From Paragonimus westermani (Eukaryota > Platyhelminthes > Trematoda > Plagiorchiida > Troglotrematidae), in assembly GCA_008508345.1 (NCBI GenBank), contig QNGE01003067.1:1-64000 (forward strand): DNA of 64,000 nucleotides, read 5' to 3'. Both the position numbers and the translations under genes were made by a program. A model generated the notes under the pieces. That model had not been told where the DNA came from, made no database searches, and saw nothing but the letters and a program-made list of their open reading frames with translations. Below, piece by piece: positions 36,053 to 47,147 of this stretch. Each line of letters starts with the position of its first letter. Position 1 is the stretch's first letter.

Positions 36053-36645
36053 TCTAGTTTACTCATGAAAACGTCAGCTAACAGGGGACCTAGAGGCGAG
36101 CCCATTGCCACTCCATCTCTCTGTCGGTAGATCGCATTGTTGAACAAAAACTGAACGTTACTTGTACAGAGCACCAGCAGTTCTCTTAGTTCATCTTTTG
36201 GGATGCCCACGTGTTTATTGTTACGCTCGATGTAATCGCATAGGTAGTCAATTGTCTCTTTTAGAGGCACGTTCGTAAATAGCGAGGCAACATCGAGTGA
36301 GAACATTCTTTGGTTGTTCAAGTTCCGGTCTTGGATTGCTTCAATGAAGCAAAACGTATCCCGGAGACTGTGTTTTGCCATCTCCAACCTGATGGGTTCG
36401 AGCAGACCGGCAAGCCATTTAGCCAGAGCATGATAAGGCAGGTTGCACATATCTAGAATGGACCTCAAAGGCACGCCTACTTTGTGCACTTTGGGCAGAC
36501 CGTATAACCTGGGGATTATTGTTCCAGTGGGACGGGCACGTTCGAAAGTGGCCGGGTCAATTATCCCTTTCTGTTTCATTACACGCAACGTTCTAGATAT
36601 AGCCTTTTCTATAACTGGTGCTTTGTCTTTCTCCGTACTCACCGG
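36053..36645 (-). mobile_element. Penelope-like element RT, N-terminal half, running into a gap
   Basis: The minus strand from about 36645 is open into the gap for roughly 195 codons. It starts STEKDKAPVIEKAI, followed by IIPRLYGLPKVHKVG, PLRSILDMCNLPYHALAKWL, FSLDVASLFTNVPLKETIDY and RQRDGVAMGSPLGPLLADVF. These are the canonical PLE RT blocks. The Y-x-D-D box and the GIY-YIG domain would lie in the gap. This is the least damaged RT stretch in the window. Sequence right of 36645 (5' on this strand) no longer matches, so the copy is 5'-truncated. Confidence 0.85.
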
Positions 36646-37930
36646 TGAACGCGAACAGAAAGAAGAACATAAGTAACACAAAGAAATTTCGAAAGACGAA
36701 GTGCATATGTCTAATTCTGAAGAGTTGAAGATGACGAAACAGATCCTCAGGTGGATTTTTCGCATAAAACCAGGAACACACGCAGAAGTGACGAAAGTTC
36801 CAACGGTGATATTTGACGAGAAAAGAGAACATGAACTCGACAAAACTGGAGAGGTTATCTCCACGAATGTGATGGATTCGTAATGTCAACTTGTTTCAAA
36901 GCTCAGTTCCTACATTATGTTCTGGCATGAGCCGCGTGTTAAGTTCTCTTTCCACAAGTACTGTGATTGTTTTCACCGTTCGAAATCACCATGAGTTTAA
37001 ATTCGACGGGTTTGAGCTATCGGTGTTATATTTAGCGGAACTTCACAAAATTCCGTAAGTATTTACTTAGAGTCCTCAAGAACTCGATAGAAGCACTGAA
37101 TGTACTATGACTCCTCCGCACAAGAAACACCACTCTACATGAAAACTACTTGGTATTCCTCGTGAGTAACAATTGTATGCGGAAAGTGCTGTGTACATTG
37201 TTTGCCACTACCGATGGAAACCTTGAAAAATGAGCTTACAAAAAAACTACCTTAACTTTCAGATGAGTCGAGTTGCACAGTGTTTTGACCTGAAGACGGT
37301 AGGAACAGAATGCAAGCATGACAAAGGTCGTAAAATGTCCATCAAGCTTGAATCAATGGCGCGCGAAAAGCAGAGCACGAACGCAGGCAGAAAAAACACA
37401 GTTCAACGTTAGTCTGGCAGAGCCCTCGGCAAAAATCGTCAGGCACAATTCTGCAACTGCAGTCCTGTCTCTATATATACGTTTGACCTTCCGGAACAAA
37501 CGTGTCCAGGATATAGTCAAAAGCTGCAAACAGGAGGGTTACAAGGTAGCTAGAACTCGAACCCAAATATCACGGACCTCAAACGAGTACGAATTCCAGC
37601 GATGGCATGCACACAGTGTGTGTGAGTGTTTAAAGAGGAGCAAAGAAGGTATACCATAGCGACTCGCTCTACGAACCCATTAGAAATTGAGATGATGTAT
37701 GGGAGAGACCGACCAACCAACTGACCACTTACTGCCCATATCTCATCTATTTCCTGACTGTGAAAGCATGAATCAAACTGAACGAATAGAGCGTTTATGA
37801 TTGAAGAAAGATTATGATGCGATTTAGTAAAGTAAGACTGGGACTTCCAGGCAACGAGCAGCCAAATGGAGCATCGTGTGGAAATCTAAAACAACAAACG
37901 TATTTTCACGACGGGTTATGGAACACCTAC
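36646..37930. other. Intron sequence, unassigned
   Basis: Plus-strand open frames at 37230-37659 are Lys/Arg-rich but carry no motif. No repeat was recognised. Confidence 0.3.
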
Positions 37931-38230
37931 CAGGTTGACAGACGGCATACAACTCTCTGAGTAGAAACGGAAAAGTGAGGTAGACATCTGCGTTTCTTTG
38001 CGGAACATTACAGGCGTCATTCGAGGTGCGTAGACGTTCAGCCACGGCCTTAGCCATCTCGAAAGGATTCGCGCCAGCGGGGGACGAACTTTGGTGTTTA
38101 AAAGCTTGCAACCTGGTGGCTGAATTGGACATGAGGGAAGAATCCGGTTGAAGTGTGTATTCTAAGCGCCGCACAGCCATTCGTTGCTCGACAGATGAGG
38201 TCAATTGCCAGATAACAAATGGTCCTCGGG
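37931..38230 (-). CDS. SVIL: Supervillin-like gene, exon D (gelsolin-like repeat with Ser-rich insert)
   Basis: A 300-base exon, phase 1 in and out, bounded by acctctttag|CC and AACCTG|gtaggtg. It begins with a strand/helix pair (PFVIWQLTSSVEQRMAVRRL) typical of gelsolin-like repeats. A Ser-rich stretch follows, then a helix (PFEMAKAVAERLR), and it ends FPFLLRELYAVCQP. The last motif matches the family's 'PF.-E-LY-.-.-QPA' segment immediately before the next strand, and the splice to exon E supplies that Ala. The segment between repeat start and LY is longer than I would expect for vertebrate relatives. Confidence 0.78.
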
Positions 38231-39519
38231 CTAAAGAGGTTGGTTAGGTGAAAACACATGTACGAGAAAGTACACACATTGAAAATCGTTCGCAGTCTCC
38301 GCATTCTGATAAAGTGAACTCTACTCAAGTGATACACGTCAAAGTATTGTGGCAACTTCCATTTTGGGAGATGAACTACCGGAAACAGTGTAAAAACCGT
38401 CAACTAATACCAATATCAACAAAATGCCTAGACATGGTGTTCACTTTTCTTAAGTATGAGAAATTGACAGCGTATCTAGACAGTCGATTCCCATATCCGT
38501 TGATTCAGTCATCACACCAAAACTTGAATCCGTCAAGTCACCAGAACAAAAGGAAGGCATATGTTGCAATATGTCAATAATTCGTTTACTCCTATCAGTC
38601 GCAAGTGCAAAACGTAGTCGGATTTTGTCGGCGCCCGTTCCCCAACAATGTCGTCGGGCTTTGAAAGAACTAAGAGCAACGCAACACTTGGTACTCCCTC
38701 TTTCTCTTATGTTATCTTCATGACCAAGGACGAATGTGTAGGAAAAATGAGCACCATTATGGGAGACCAGATAAAGTTCAAGATGCACACGACAACAGAA
38801 AACAACGTATTGTTGGAAAAGCAAGTTACAAGACAACTAACGATAATGTTGTTACATGGACATTATAGGCAGCTGAAACTAAGTGGTATGGAAACATTCT
38901 GAATTGGAGGTGTCTCAAAAATACACAAGGATGTTGTACCTCTACACCCGATCTTGTTTATGAACAATTTTGCTTACCTTTAAGTCGTTCGTTGGCTGGT
39001 ACACATCTTGAATGCCATCCGCAAAGTCATACCCTGTAGTGCTTGAGGAAATCCTTTGAATTAGTTGAAGTTTTAGAATACATTTTGGTCAGTATTCAAA
39101 CAACGTGTTTCACGGAAGTTGATTCCCACTTTAAGAACGTTCCGCCTCATGTAAGTTTATATTTACTCTTAACTGTAATATACGCGTTCCATTTCAATAC
39201 CTCAAATATCTTTTCGTACTGTGTGCGGAAATCACTTGTTTCAAGTTTGATGAACTTGAATACAAACAGACAGACAGTGTTGCTATGAGTAGTTCGTCAG
39301 GCCCAACATTACCGGATATCGTCTTCGGAAAGCCCATATTGTATAGCCAGATCGATAATGTATAAACGGTACGCTGATGGTATCTCAATTTTTATTGACG
39401 TACTTCATCTCAATTTGTTTTTCAACCTCCTCAACAACATTCACTCCAACCTATCTTTATGTCACGAAGTTGAACTGAACCATAGTTTACGTTTTCAGAT
39501 GCACACTCATTGCTACACG
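38231..39519. other. Intron sequence, unassigned
   Basis: Several overlapping short frames on both strands, none with motif support. It ends where Penelope C-terminal homology begins. Confidence 0.3.
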
Positions 39520-41160
39520 TGAGAATGGTAGGTTACAGCACTCAGTTAACCGAAAAACAACATGGGGTGATCAAGACCTTTGGTTTTTCGGCTGTGTTTC
39601 TGTTGCACACAAACGTGGTTTGTTCAAAACACTGTTTCACAGGGCCAGGCGTATTTGTACACTTGACACACTGCAGACAGAACAGGAGTTGGTGAAACAA
39701 ACTTTACTAGTGAACGGATACCCCGAGAAATTCATCGAGACACATAACACGGTTAATAAGAGCATACCCAGGGCTCAAAAGATGGATGTCTTTCCACTCT
39801 CGCTATTCAAAGATGCCCATCTAGCTGACGATATCGCACACAAACTCGCATGTTCGGGCTTGAACGTTCAAACCACCAGTGGACCAGTTCTTCGTAATCA
39901 CGAAAATAGTCAAACTCTTCCATTTCTCACGTTATGTAACAGTTCACTTACAGTTGTAGAGACGTTTACATAGGCAGAGCAGATTGACAACCATCAAAGC
40001 GAGCCACCGAACACATCCCGAAAGGTTTGGAAGAGCTGATGATGCACCAGCCCCAACTTGGTGAACTGACTGCTCGAAACCCAACGCCATCGAACAGTAA
40101 GCACGTCTGATAACAGGTCACCAAGTTGGCCCATTAACTCTATTCAAGATACAGTTGCGCAATCAAAACCCAAAGTTACTGGCTTTCTGCGAAACGATTT
40201 TTATGCGAACTTATTAGCCGGCATTGTGTGCACAAAAGTGGTTGAAGTAACCCATCGGGTTGCCATAATACTTGGTGTGATTGTGTTTATTCCGTGTTTG
40301 TCTTCATCTATACGATGTACACAACCGGTATGTCTTACGTTTGCGACTGATGACAATTAGTGAAATGTTAACCTATTTTCTTTCTGCTTTGATGAAGTAG
40401 TTAGATAGAATTCGGTGCTTCAAATTTTTTTGATCGTTTTAACTGTATTGTCAAAAGGTTTTTCTTTTGTTCGCTATCTAAAACAGCTGATAACAACCCT
40501 TCACAGTGCAGAACTTCATCTACAAATTCAGTCATTCACAACGGCATGAAACTGACCAGGAGTTAATATAACTCGTGCCGCCGCTCTTCGTTGAAGTGAA
40601 GTGGAAGAATCCAGAAGGAAAATTTAGTAACAAGGATAAAAATGGATGATAACAGGGTTAGCCAGTAGAACTAGAAATGGTATAACTACGAGTACTCTAA
40701 TGATCATAGCATATCGCCATCTCGGATAGCGTTCCTGATCAGCGGTTGAAGTAATCACGAGAACTCCATTCCAGAAGCAGCATCTACTCAATTCATTCAA
40801 TGGAATAGTCAGGGCTGTCATAATCCATGATCACGTCGTTGCCTGAACACCACGCGGTTTGACTCAACTCCTCGTGATCTCAGTATCCAGTGCCGCTGCA
40901 GTCAACGCCTACAGATTAGGTCATTACGTTGAATTTACAGATCACTAAATATACTAGCCGAAAGGGTAATAAGACCTCATTATTTTGCGTCGGTCTCTTA
41001 AGCTCCCCTGTACTTCAAGTGGGCAGTATTTTGCCTTAATCGTTGGCTGTATGGACTCTAGTCATTTGAACACCAGTAGTGAATTTTTTCCGTAACATCC
41101 ATGACTTGTTCACCGAATGCGTTTCCCACAGTAGTACCGTTGATACCTACTCATGTCGCG
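39520..41160 (+). mobile_element. Penelope-like element C-terminus with GIY-YIG remnant and long 3' flank
   Basis: The plus strand reads RLQHSVNRKTTW, then KTLFHRARRICTLDTLQTEQ and QTLLVNGYPEKFIE (39640-39740), the connector of PLE proteins. It continues with MDVFPLSLFKDAH and, after stops, DVYIGRA and EHIPKGLEEL (about 39965-40040), the GIY-YIG endonuclease signature. The final block (PKLLAFCE-like) ends near 40260. The following ~900 bases recur at 24430-25220, indicating a conserved 3' flank or terminal repeat of this family. Antisense to the host gene, in the intron between exons C and D. Confidence 0.75.
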
Positions 41161-43349
41161 TACGTTGCTCAGAAACTTCTATTCGCATCACAAAATATCC
41201 GGCATGAAATATGCGTCACGACATTCAGTGTGCCAGTTGTCTGTGACACCGAACGTTTTTCGTTGATACTGCAGCCAACTGGCATAAGGTATGCTGAGGT
41301 TAGGTACGGTCTTGGAAGAACGAAAAAAAGTCATTCACCAAAGGGCTAGTCACTATAGATAATGTTTATTTGTCGAACTAGGGCTCTTGTGAATCACGGA
41401 GATTGGGACTGGAGACGTTGTGTAAGATGGTAACTAAACGGGTTCAGTGGTGTGCATGTTGATGATGACTGGTCTTACTTTTAATTACAGGCGTAGGAAC
41501 CTCCATGTTGAGTGTTCGAATACAGGCGTAGTTGTTTTTTATATGTCGATCTTACTCCTCATCTTTTTTTTGCTCCCTAGTTGGGGTCTGTACTTTTGTC
41601 TACTGCTATGTGATCGATCAGCACCGATTTGAGCCAATCAGATGTTGCTTTGTACGAGAACGACTACTGCTGTTTGCTAAATTCAACCCAGCGCTCGAAA
41701 GATGTGCACCTGAACCGCATATTAAAGTGGCTCATTATGACAGACGCCGACCAATGGAATCGTTGCCTATGCGGTACTCCCATCGCATATCGGTAACCTG
41801 GTGTACACGTGAATAACCCTTCAACATCATTCACAGGCGTACTACTTGATTGTCTATGCTCAGACACTGTACGACCTGCTCATCCATAAAAGTTAACACC
41901 AGAAAAATATCACGAGTGAAGAAAGTTAACAAACGTCAACCGATTTTTTGATTATTCGACCACTTGTCAGATAGCCCAACAGAACTGACACAATACCTCC
42001 AGTTGATAACAGTGGACAATCACTGCAAATACATGATTCTGAAAATCACAGAGGGAAACTTTATCCATGGATTCAGCGAAGTGAACGAAGAGGCTTTCTG
42101 ATGTCTTGAAAAAAATGTCAGTATACTCAAAATGTTGAATTAGAAGAACGCCAGATACAGCAATTTATGCATTAGAAAAAGCGACGCCCTAATGAAATCA
42201 ATGCGAAGTGGCATGGAGTAGAACCAAAATAAGTGCATCATTTGTAAATGATCTGTCGATACTGTCGATAAAAAGTATTAAAAGTAATCATAAAGAAATA
42301 CTCATTGTAAAGATCAAGTTCTGTGGCACGCTCAACTTGGTCACAAACCCTATCTCCCTATCAGTTGTCCTTCTGGACTTAAACAATGTCCGCTTACTAC
42401 ACGGTTCATCATCCATAGGATTTCTAACACTGATTAGGGTGATTGGGGAAAATGACGACGCATTTCAGTGAGTACAATGCATCAATGCCTATTGCAGGGT
42501 AGCATTTCGAGCAAGATATCGTAGTAATTTCCAACATTAGATCGAAACATTGAAAGTGCATTAATTCCTACCAACAAGGAAAGTCAACAACAAGGACAAC
42601 GTAATCTTCTTTGTAACCTTATGACAGTCACAGAACACTCCCCAGTAGAAATTTCGATTTAGCAAGTCAAATCCCGTTCGCAGAAAATATGGTAAGCCGA
42701 ACTCCAGCATCGGTTAACTAAACCCTCACATTCGCTAAAATCGCGCTGCCGTTGCTGCTATTCATCTCTAACTAACAGTCTTCAGTTTGTCTAATCCCTT
42801 ACAAACCGTGGTTTCCGCTAGGTGAATTCAATTGCACAGAAAATTGGTATGGTACGAGCTTCATCTGACGAATTTACCATCAACGTCATAATCGTCTTCA
42901 CGAACATCACCATCGAGGATTGTAATATGTCAATCGTCTTTGCTGATCCTTAATTGTCACATAATCATGAAGTAAAATACAAACCCTGTGGAAAAAGAGG
43001 GAAGAGGTGGAGGAGGGGACCTCACCAATACATATGAAATTCAACATCTTGCAAACAAACAACCGAGCCATAAGCGTAGGTAAGGCGTCATCACAAGACA
43101 CCTCTCTTACGCCTTTCACTGCTCCGCGTCACCAAGTGTAACTTATTCACAGAGAGCTCGGGCTTGGAACGACAACATTTGCACCACTCAGTCCAATTAA
43201 TCGAGGTCTCATTTACAGTTTACAGCCGCCGACTCCGAACCACGAAGTAGTTAGTTCGAATGACGAACCCGACCTAAAGTGGCCAACTCATCGGTGATTG
43301 ACTTCATTTCTCCACATCACGTAATCATCTGTTCACTTCTCACCATACA
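41161..43349. other. Intron sequence, unassigned
   Basis: No coding or repeat match was seen. Short frames lack motifs. Confidence 0.3.
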
Positions 43350-44123
43350 CTAGCCAGAATTAGCATCTGCAAACAGTGTTCGGTGTGGCAGAAGACTAGC
43401 TGGTGTCCACAATACACTACCATAATATTTAAGTCGGTGCAAATATAAGAACGGAACAAAAGAACTCGCATGAAAATCACAACCAAATACCTGTTCGCTA
43501 ACCTTTACGCTGTTTACCAGTTGATGCCATCCAATGAGAGCGATCAGACGTAGGCATAGATAGTCATGCACGTAAAGATGACTTGCATCATCTACCTTCA
43601 ACCGCCAAGTTTCGGGGCCATATGATAACACACAGCTGTTAAGGTCGTCTTATCATTGCAACCCTTAACCCTCAGAGAAAGGTCTCTCTGTCGCCGGATA
43701 GAAGAAACGAATACCATCATAGTTTCAGATACAACAGCTTCTGTTACATCCCTAATAACCTCGTAATTGTTAACGCGACTCCCTTACTATACCATTCAGT
43801 CAAGAACTCCAGTAACTTTACAAAACAGCACTAAGTCTACAGCAGTATTGTGAAAGCATTTTGCGTCTGCAAAGCGCATTGCAAATAATTCGTTTGTTAC
43901 AACACGAATTAGCGTCTAGCAATATCCGTGCTGTTGGGAAATTGTCACATAACAACACCTTGTCGTCAGCACAATCAACGTCAGTCAGTCTTCCGCTAAT
44001 TAGAAGGTTCACGCCGGCGTTTTTGATATCGAAGTCAATAGAAGCAAAAACAGAAGTTGAAAAGAGTTCTGAAGAAGTGAGGGCTAGAGTGGGCTTTAAA
44101 AGAACTTGCTGGGCAAGCAGCAC
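43350..44123 (-). mobile_element. RTE-like LINE remnant: RT catalytic block to C-terminus
   Basis: Minus strand. NLLISGRLTDVDCADDKVLL (about 44000-43945) keeps the catalytic A-D-D with Cys for the usual Tyr. A degraded middle follows, then LSLRVKG, then LSYGPETWRLKVDDASHLYV and LYLHRLKYYGSVLWTPASLL to 43350. These match the LLYG-x-ETW-x-L and HRLR-x-LGHVLR-x-P blocks of RTE-type RTs. Frameshifts lie near 43640 and 43820. Same strand as the host gene, in the intron between exons C and D. Confidence 0.75.
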
Positions 44124-44465
44124 AGTCTACTGCTAACGGGAACCTATTTTACCAACGCGGCTGAGGAACATATCTGCTCCAGCCTGACCGGTAACGACGA
44201 TAATGGGATCACTCAAACTATACAACCAGTAGCCAGTGGACAGGGCGGGAGTCATCTGTTCAGTAGGTTGATTACTGTCCTGGATTCTAGTAACTGAAAT
44301 TCAGAAAAGATCGGAATTCGACGAGTCTAACGTTCGTGTGATAGCGGCCTGTTGTCCTATCTGTTCCAGAGAGTGGACATCTAAAACATCTACATTAACT
44401 ACCATTCCAGGTTTGGCCAAAAAGCATGGGAGGTCATAGGCTGAATGGTAAGAGATAGGACTTAC

Positions 44466-44597
44466 CCGGATAGTGCTACTATGATGAGCTATGTCCATTG
44501 TAGAATATGTGAAACCATTATTAGAACCAAAGGTCGAGAGAAGCTTGAGAGACGGGCTGGATAAAACAGGTTTACGAATATTCATGGTGTGCGTGGA
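44466..44597 (-). other. Cryptic or alternative exon inside the supervillin-like gene
   Basis: A 132-base segment with excellent splice signals: gctgtatctcag|TCC and ATCCGG|gtaagt. In its own phase 0 it is open for 44 Ser-rich codons. It lies in the intron between exons C and D, whose junction is phase 1. Read in phase 1 it meets a TAA early, so inclusion would truncate the protein. It could be a poison exon, an exon of an alternative transcript, or a chance pair of sites. Confidence 0.35.
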
Positions 44598-45332
44598 CTG
44601 AGATACAGCCAAGACACACAGATCTGAACAATACGATGATCAGGGTGTACAACCAACACATTTGGCCCAAAAGCCTGAACCACAAGATATTGGGTGGCTA
44701 ACCGTGCACCAAAATTGGAAAGGGATATCATACATTTCCTAACCACAGACCACGAAGACTAGGGGATAATGGTTCGTCAAAGTTCGTCATTGGCCTGTCT
44801 GTTAAAATTGACTCTATTTGGATGATCATTGAACTTTACAGTTTAACCCAATTGGTTGTCGAGACGCGCGGCCAGTCACACCGCCAAGACTCCTTGAGAA
44901 ATTTGGTGTCGGTGTCAGGTTCCCACACCTAGTTTCTTAAGTCACAGTATCTGCATTCATAGCATAGAGTGAGCAGATCGGGTACCGGTAGAGAACATTT
45001 CCAGAAGTGAACTTTGATGTTGAATGAAATTACAAAAAGACTATCGGTTTTGGCCGCTTTGTTATGTAAGTGTCCATTGCTGCGCTGGTGGTAGTGTCAG
45101 TAACGGTGAATGACAATAGTCTTCAGCACCACAACAGGTTGTGATCAATCGTGTGCGATTATACGTAAAAATACAACAGATACTGAATTTGACTGCTACA
45201 TTTCTAATTTGAAGGAAATGCATCTACCTTAGTTGGTTCTCTCCGCCACTACAAACCATGGTAACGCCAACGCTATCCAAAATGAGTAATAACCCACCAT
45301 GTGTCTGATGCTGATGTGCATGTTCAACTAAC

Positions 45333-45475
45333 CTGGTTGAACGTCCAGACAAAGTGGGGCGGAAAATTTGCCTTCCGCGTTCAGCAGGGACACGAGGTCT
45401 CCCGGAACCGATTTGTCGGTAGTTTGTTGCACCTCGAACACAGATCGCAAGTCAGCGGCTAGTTCTGAGGGACAG
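45333..45475 (-). CDS. SVIL: Supervillin-like gene, exon C
   Basis: A 143-base exon, phase 2 in and phase 1 out, with a long pyrimidine-rich tract before acatctag|C and donor CCAG|gttagt. The encoded run ELAADLRSVFEV...LLNAEGKFSAPLCLDV resembles the part of supervillin that leads into a gelsolin-like repeat, where a D/E-G-x-F-x-x-A/P-x-L pattern precedes the first strand. The exon is GC-richer than its surroundings and open throughout. Splicing to exon D turns the split codon into Ala. Identification rests on this pattern plus phase agreement with both neighbours. Confidence 0.65.
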
Positions 45476-45766
45476 CTAGATGTGCGGGTTGAAATGAATA
45501 GGGAAGACGTGAACAGATTGGGAACAAAATTAGAGAAATCATAAGTACTTGATACACACAGAGAAGAGGACGGGCACGTTTCAGTTAGCAAAAGTAACAC
45601 AGAGAAACGAAGTGATTCAATGATACAGTCAGCTGCAAATACTATTCGAACTGACTACACACAATAAGGAGTGGTTTTGAGTTCCACGTAGCAACCGTAA
45701 GTAAAGGGATTGGATTGGACAAATGCATCGATACGAAGTCAACCATTGATTCGCAGAAGGCTACGG

Positions 45767-46009
45767 CCAATCAGAGTCGAAAACGCGAACAGACTGGTAT
45801 GTCAGCGCTGGGACCAATCAGCATGGCATGCTGCTCCAGCATCGGGTTTTGTTATAACGAGCACCGCAGTAAAATGAGTTGCTTAAGTGCATCACGCGTT
45901 AAAACAAACAAGCTACAAGCGGAGTCGAGCCGACCAATGAGAAAGCGAGGCCGTCAGCACCAAATAATTCCTCATTTCACTGATGCGTCTAGTCTATAAA
46001 ACAACCAAT
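45767..46009 (+). promoter_or_regulatory. CCAAT-box cluster with TATAAA, possible intronic promoter
   Basis: Four CCAAT boxes (45767, 45814, 45934 and 46005) all fit the NF-Y core pattern RRCCAATSR or nearly so, and a TATAAA sits at 45995-46000 between the last two. This lies in the 1.5-kb intron between exons B and C of the supervillin-like gene, antisense to it. No recognised gene starts directly downstream. Confidence 0.35.
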
Positions 46010-46235
46010 AGAAGCTCAATAAACTGAGATTTGCTTTGTGCCACAAAGACTGACTTTTGCTTTCGCTTCGGAAGTTAGTGATTTACAATACCGTACACAA
46101 AACATGAGGTACACCCAATTTTGTCCGTGTATTCTATCCATAGTGATCACGGAGGTAGACCGATAATACAACTCTAAAAGCACACAGGTAAAAAGACCCA
46201 AATCCGCTACGCCCGTAAAGTGATATACAAAATAC

Positions 46236-46456
46236 GTCTATATACGTATATAGATCTATACATATAACGTGACCTGTGGTGGTGAACTAAAAAGTAAACT
46301 CATGTTGGTAGCCGGTGTATACATACATATATATTTTTTAAGTAACTGAAAAAGAGGGCACATACTGGGCAGTGAACGGTTTACTGTGACAGTACAAATC
46401 CACACTGGGATCCGTTACCAAGCATATATATATATATATTTATATTTATATATATA
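46236..46456. repeat. TA-rich simple repeats
   Basis: Interrupted (TA)n tracts at about 46236-46266, 46321-46336 and 46423-46456. The last is bracketed by gttacca and its near-complement. Confidence 0.8.
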
Positions 46457-46949
46457 CCGGTTACCAACTCTAGTTACATTTTCTAGTTCACCGTCAGAAG
46501 TTACGATTTCATACGGTACATCATACGTTAGTCACTCTTGAGGTTAAAATCTACGAGACCTGTCCACCTGTAGCGGGGTTCCACGTCATCGTTTCATTGA
46601 CTCCACAGTGAACCAAGATTTTAAAGCACACAAATTACTTGCTTCCAAAATGTTGTCCGAATCCGTTCATTTTCTTCGTGTTAACTTTTCTGGAGGTATA
46701 TCCACAGCCCACATTGTGTCCTACTTCAAATCCATTTGTACGCGTACGCAAACATGTGGTCCATTCGTTATCCCTGACTTAGCACATCTTCCCATCAATC
46801 CCGATAAATTTTAAAGAAACTAACCGTACAGGTGAATTAACAACTTTATCAGATATTCTATCTGTTGATGATGTGGTTGTGTAACTGTTGAATATTCATC
46901 ATTCAAGGTGCATAAAGCAATTTTTGGGATTGAAAATTGAAACATTTAC

Positions 46950-47147
46950 CATACAATAACGTTTGCTGTCACGAAATATACCGGGTCATACATACAGTCC
47001 GCTGCGAATCGTGGAACACCTTTTACGAAGGATAACAGCAAGATAGATAAGTTGTTCAATGAACAGTCAATCAAGGAACAGGGGAAGATAATGCCAGTAG
47101 GATGATACGATGATTTTACCAATGAAAAATCGAAACTGCCTGAACTA
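46950..47147 (-). CDS. SVIL: Supervillin-like gene, exon B (linker, least certain exon)
   Basis: A 198-base open segment on the minus strand, bounded by gtgtttgcag|T and TATG|gtaaat. It enters and leaves in phase 2, as required by exon A upstream and exon C downstream, and has no in-frame stop. Residues near its end include RFAADCMYDPVYFVTANVIV. Its sequence matches the family only weakly and would sit in the linker between two gelsolin-like repeats, so support comes mainly from splice sites and phase. A second acceptor 12 bases further in also keeps phase. A shorter exon starting at 47019 has the wrong phase to follow exon A. The upstream intron is about 16.3 kb and full of retroelements. 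Confidence 0.5.

Noticed and set aside
46950..47019. Shorter version of exon B using the acceptor at 47020
   Set aside because: It would start in phase 1, but exon A ends in phase 2; the longer form fits both neighbours.
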